Assembly (NCBI GenBank): GCA_964574195.1
Contig: CAZNMO010000250.1
Coordinates: forward strand, 1 to 5,898
DNA length: 5,898 nt
Reading direction: 5' to 3'
DNA from: BRH-c25 sp964574195
GTDB lineage: Bacteria > Bacillota > Clostridia > Lutisporales > Lutisporaceae
Part shown: piece by piece, positions 5,472 through 5,898 of the stretch
Layout: each line of letters begins with the position of its first letter
How positions within the stretch are numbered: position 1 is the first letter of the stretch
Program-made: the position numbers and the translations under genes
The notes under the pieces: generated by a model
Seen by the model: only the letters and a program-made list of their open reading frames with translations
Told to the model about the DNA's origin: nothing
Database searches by the model: none

Positions 5472-5898
5472 CTATATGGCCTTTTTTTCCTTTCCTATAA
5501 TCTGGTACTCCCTTCCTACAACCTCCAGCGCATCCAGAGCTTTGTCCAGGTGCTCCCTGGTATGCGAGGACATAAGGCTCATTCTGATTCTTGAAAGCCT
5601 CTTGGGTACTGCCGGATACATGACCGGGTTTACATAGATATCCAGCTCGTGGAGCCGTCTGCACATTTCCCTGACTTTTAAGTCATTGCCTATTATTATT
5701 GGGAATATGGCAGTTTCCGAGTTGCCTATGTCAAAGCCCATTGCCGACAGGTTGGTTTTGAAATAGTTGATATTATCCCACAGCTTTTTCCTTAGCTCCG
5801 GCTCATCCTCAATGACATCAAGGGCCGCAAGCAGAGAACCTGCTACCTGTGGAGTCATTGCAGTAGAGAATATGTAAGGCCTGGAATAAAAACGCAGC
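5472..5898 (-). CDS. Alpha-oxoamine synthase family PLP enzyme (N-terminal part outside window)
   Basis: The visible 141 residues are the C-terminal domain of an AONS/KBL/SPT-type enzyme, which condenses an amino acid with an acyl-CoA with loss of CO2 and is usually about 390-400 residues. The fragment opens with LRFYSRPYIFSTAMTPQVAG (in from the edge), matching the family's RPFIFSTALPP region. It continues with ALDVIEDEPELRKKLWDN, the SETAIFPIIIGN strand and VNPVMYPAVPKRLSRIRMSL, whose final Arg-rich part binds the substrate carboxylate. It ends with SSHTREHLDKALDAL. The PLP-lysine region lies beyond the right edge, so activity and substrate class cannot be judged. Candidates are 8-amino-7-oxononanoate, 2-amino-3-oxobutyrate, and long-chain or specialised oxoamines. 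The co-transcribed Zn-dehydrogenase makes a two-step pathway likely. The gene ends in a lysine-rich tail (KEKKAI) that carries a slippery heptamer. Confidence 0.88.
   Translation of the reverse strand, partial: LRFYSRPYIFSTAMTPQVAGSLLAALDVIEDEPELRKKLWDNINYFKTNLSAMGFDIGNSETAIFPIIIGNDLKVREMCRRLHELDIYVNPVMYPAVPKRLSRIRMSLMSSHTREHLDKALDALEVVGREYQIIGKEKKAI
5481..5487 (-). other. Possible -1 frameshift heptamer A AAA AAG
   Basis: On the minus strand, in the reading frame of the synthase gene, codons GAA AAA AAG contain A AAA AAG two codons before the TAG stop. A -1 slip enters the dehydrogenase frame, which has no stop from here to the dehydrogenase ATG at 5445, so a fused synthase-dehydrogenase protein is possible. 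A purine-rich GGAAAGGA lies immediately upstream, but I see no strong downstream hairpin. The site fits the pattern; its use is unproven. Confidence 0.35.

Noticed and set aside
5446..5664. N-terminal extension of the dehydrogenase to an ATG at 5664 (480 aa)
   Set aside because: The extra 73 residues overlap the well-conserved oxoamine synthase gene in another frame, have no dehydrogenase-like sequence, and the ATG at 5445 has its own AAGGAG at 8 nt. It is kept only as the path for a possible frameshift fusion.
4222..5898. Naming the pair tdh and kbl
   Set aside because: The enzyme classes fit, but the length, the cofactor hint and the missing synthase N-terminus do not allow a specific gene symbol.

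Overview
The window looks like chromosomal DNA of a low-to-moderate GC Gram-positive bacterium, most likely of the class Clostridia. The basis is strong AGGAGG-type ribosome binding sites, use of TTG and GTG starts, tight same-strand gene packing, simple hairpin plus U-tract termination, and the protein families present. The flanking genes are ordinary metabolic and regulatory genes, and nothing marks the window as plasmid or phage. Species cannot be named from the sequence alone.

Layout. Positions 1-514 (minus) hold a TetR-family regulator that runs off the left edge. It has its own promoter and a perfect palindromic operator just downstream of the -10. A GNRA-loop intrinsic terminator (598-623) separates it from a two-gene minus-strand operon. 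That operon is a 379-aa actin-like ATPase of the ParM/Alp type (1417-2556) and, abutting it, a 263-aa protein with two PRC-barrel-like domains, an acidic linker and a small C-terminal domain (625-1416). Divergent from the operon, across a 181-bp regulatory region, lies a 484-aa MinD/CpaE(TadZ)-like P-loop ATPase with degenerate motifs (2738-4192, TTG start). The ATPase gene converges on a metabolic minus-strand operon. This comprises the C-terminal part of an alpha-oxoamine synthase (5472-5898, cut by the right edge) and a complete 407-aa zinc-dependent MDR dehydrogenase (4222-5445).

How the genes may work together. The centre (625-4192) is the interesting part: an actin-fold filament candidate, a PRC-barrel protein in the place where ParR normally sits, and a divergent ParA/MinD-superfamily ATPase sharing one control region. 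This suggests an intracellular positioning, segregation or cytoskeletal module that is not a standard ParMRC or ParABS locus. Its function is inferred from architecture and neighbourhood only. The synthase and dehydrogenase form a plausible two-step pathway: condensation of an amino acid with an acyl-CoA, plus oxidation or reduction of the substrate or product. A Tdh/Kbl-like threonine pathway is possible but not shown. A classical A AAA AAG heptamer at the end of the synthase gene lies in the right frame to fuse the two enzymes by -1 frameshifting.
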